This document shows, in pieces, positions 5,006-6,312 of a DNA stretch of 6,312 bases. The notes under the pieces were generated by a model. It did no database searches, had not been told where the DNA came from, and worked only from the letters and a program-made list of their open reading frames with translations. This DNA comes from an uncultured Prevotella sp. (lineage in GTDB: Bacteria; Bacteroidota; Bacteroidia; Bacteroidales; Bacteroidaceae): NCBI GenBank assembly GCA_937877685.1, contig CALFGU010000246.1:1-6312 (forward strand), written 5' to 3'. Position 1 is the stretch's first letter; each line of letters starts with the position of its first letter. A program made the position numbers and the translations under genes.

Positions 5006-5297
5006 CAAAAAAATGCATACTTTTCTTAATTGCGACTCAAAAAAACGAACATATAGTGTCTTTTTTCAAAAAAAGTTTGAAGGCGTGTAAGATATTAATA
5101 TGCAACATCATAAGCAACGTATTTTCTGCATTTTCACGATGCTAAATGACAATAAATGACAAACCGCTTTGCTGATGTTGTATCTTTGTATTTGAAATAC
5201 TACTAACGGACAATCGGCACACAACCACCAGTTCCTTTTCTCCCACTTCAACATTCGCCCTTCCCCCGTTAAATGCTCCATCTCACTGATAAACCAC
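5006..5297. other. Intergenic DNA with a possible plus-strand promoter
   Basis: No protein gene is supported. The 10-mer TAAATGACAA is tandemly duplicated without a gap (5143-5162). Exactly 18 nt later is TATCTTTG (5181-5188), a full match to the Bacteroidetes -7 motif on the plus strand; no TTTG sits at the -33 position. CAACATCA (5103-5110) and TGATGTTG (5173-5180) form an inverted pair spanning the tandem repeat. Nothing coding lies downstream before the convergent gene, so any transcript would be a small or antisense RNA. Bases 5006-5100 show only A and T runs. Confidence 0.4.
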
Positions 5298-5342
5298 AAA
5301 AAAAGCGGAGAGAACCTACACACACGAGGTTGTCTCCACTTT
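5298..5342 (-). terminator. Terminator of the GH73-LysM gene
   Basis: Arms 5305-5317 and 5327-5339 are 13 bp with one mismatch and one G-U (minus-strand RNA). They extend three A-T pairs at the base, around a 9-nt loop. On the minus strand seven T follow (5298-5304). It lies about 62 nt past the stop codon of the upstream gene. Confidence 0.88.
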
Positions 5343-5403
5343 CAAAAATGACCTGTTGAAATAACACTACCGATATCAAAATGCACATCACGTACAAACG
5401 CCA

Positions 5404-6312
5404 TCAGCGGATACGCAAAGCATCGCCCACGCTGGGGAAATAATCTTCAGTCAATTCATTAATATCATAAAGCGTCTTCACCCTTACACCATACATCTGA
5501 GAAATTTGGTGTAGTGACTCGCCTGGATTCACTATATGCGTATGCCCTTTCAATGATTTATCTGCCTTCTTGCGCTTCTTCTGGAGGTAGATTATATCGC
5601 CCGCCTTAGGCTGATGACGCTTGGGCACTTCATTATACTTGCGCAATTTACGCTTGCTTACCCCGAAAGTTTTGGCCAGACTTTCATAGGTGTCACCCTC
5701 TTGCGCAATGATGTAATAAGAGTCATTACACATTCGAACCGTGTAGCGCCACATGTCAGCATTGCCGCCTTTTGTGTCGTAGCGATATAATTGGTAGCGC
5801 TCAATGATGGAGATGAGCGACTGGGCATAGCGTGGATTAGTAGCATACCCCGCCTTCTTTAAACCATGTGCCCACCCTTTATAATCATCCATCGGGAGGT
5901 CGAAAAGAAAGGCATAACGACTGCCAGACACAAGGAAACGAGAGTGGTCTTCGTAAGACTCACGCACGGATTTGTACTTACGAAAACGTTCATTGCGTTC
6001 GTCGTCATCATGTTTCACCGTGGGACCGCTCCAGTTCATGCCCTTCTTAATGCCGAAGTGATTATTAGCCTTAAGCGCCAATGTGCTCTGCCCTGCCCCG
6101 CTCTCAAGAAGTCCTTGTGCAAGCGTAATGCTGGCGGGAATTTTATACTTGCGCATTTGCTCCACAGCCATATCTGCATACGTCTCAATATAATTATGAT
6201 ACGCTGATTGAGCTGATGTAGTAATCGCAAAGATAGAAGCGAGGATGAAACACAAAAACTTTCCCCTCTGTGCAACAAAGGAGAAAGTTTCTGTTAGATA
6301 TGTTCGATAGTG
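5404..6312 (-). CDS. Secreted GH73-type glucosaminidase with two LysM domains, 5' end outside window
   Basis: This is a predicted peptidoglycan hydrolase that cuts N-acetylglucosaminyl bonds outside the inner membrane. Numbering is from TTG 6255 as residue 1. A hydrophobic signal segment (FILASIFAITTSA, 3-15) has a likely cleavage near 15-18. The GH73 domain spans about 25-160, with catalytic Glu51 in LAQGLLESGAGQ, NNHFGIK (64-70), ESYEDHSRFL (99-108) and the GYATNPRYAQ block (136-145). LysM one is about 180-224 and LysM two about 238-282; LysM binds GlcNAc-containing glycans. No ATG precedes the signal segment. The frame is open to the window edge, and upstream codons add a positive RGK before the hydrophobic core, so the start is probably beyond 6312; TTG 6255 is a weaker alternative. 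It stands alone here, with its own terminator. Codon use is less biased than in the ribosomal genes. Confidence 0.9.
   Translation of the reverse strand, partial: HYRTYLTETFSFVAQRGKFLCFILASIFAITTSAQSAYHNYIETYADMAVEQMRKYKIPASITLAQGLLESGAGQSTLALKANNHFGIKKGMNWSGPTVKHDDDERNERFRKYKSVRESYEDHSRFLVSGSRYAFLFDLPMDDYKGWAHGLKKAGYATNPRYAQSLISIIERYQLYRYDTKGGNADMWRYTVRMCNDSYYIIAQEGDTYESLAKTFGVSKRKLRKYNEVPKRHQPKAGDIIYLQKKRKKADKSLKGHTHIVNPGESLHQISQMYGVRVKTLYDINELTEDYFPSVGDALRIR
6256..6290 (-). promoter_or_regulatory. Hairpin at the 5' end of the GH73-LysM gene
   Basis: Arms 6256-6267 and 6279-6290 pair over 12 bp around an 11-nt loop. The one off position is a U-G pair in minus-strand RNA but a C-A mismatch in plus-strand RNA, so the structure fits the minus strand. 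Five T in a row (the last three bases of the stem plus two) follow, then GTGTTTC. It could be the terminator of an upstream minus-strand gene just outside the window, an attenuator, or chance pairing within the coding sequence. Confidence 0.45.

Noticed and set aside
5108..5323. Minus-strand open frame of 71 codons
   Set aside because: It starts in the terminator stem of the GH73-LysM gene and has no recognisable motif or plausible start context.
6228..6235. TATCTTTG promoter motif on the minus strand, with TTTG 17 nt upstream
   Set aside because: It lies inside the signal-peptide codons (Ser-Ile-Phe-Ala). A transcript from it would lose the signal peptide, and the spacing is shorter than the usual 19 nt.

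Overview
The window looks like a chromosomal piece from a member of the Bacteroidales, most likely Prevotellaceae. The evidence is close family resemblance of the proteins, the gene order rplM-rpsI-rpsB-tsf, promoters of the Bacteroidetes type (TTTG, 19 bp, TAnnTTTG), and start codons preceded by A/T-rich DNA with no Shine-Dalgarno sequence. The genus is inferred, not proven.

Layout. Positions 1-846 (+) hold the last 281 codons of galactokinase (galK), closed by a strong terminator at 870-904. A convergent intergenic stretch (905-1340) follows, with an unassigned bidirectional terminator-like hairpin. Next is a minus-strand translation operon, transcribed right to left: a consensus promoter at 4294-4324, a structured leader of about 130 nt, rplM (L13), rpsI (S9), a 152-nt gap, rpsB (S2), a terminator-like hairpin that may be an attenuator, tsf (EF-Ts), and a terminator at 1330-1366. 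About 1.1 kb without a convincing gene (4325-5403) comes next. At the right edge a minus-strand gene (5404 to the window end) encodes a secreted GH73-type glucosaminidase with two C-terminal LysM domains and its own terminator at 5298-5342. Its 5' end lies outside the window.

The most unusual part is 4559-5005. It is a compact element bounded by 15-nt inverted ends (one mismatch) and built of GTGAC units at 7-8 nt spacing. The units point right on its left side and left on its right side. The element also holds a long imperfect hairpin and two adjacent near-perfect A/T palindromes. It could be a non-coding mobile element (MITE-like) or a protein-binding array. I cannot decide between these without genome-wide searches.

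Functionally, the four-gene operon supplies two small-subunit proteins, one large-subunit protein and the EF-Tu nucleotide exchange factor. galK belongs to galactose (Leloir) catabolism, and the LysM enzyme to peptidoglycan turnover. No RNA genes (tRNA, rRNA), CRISPR arrays, transposase genes or phage genes were seen.
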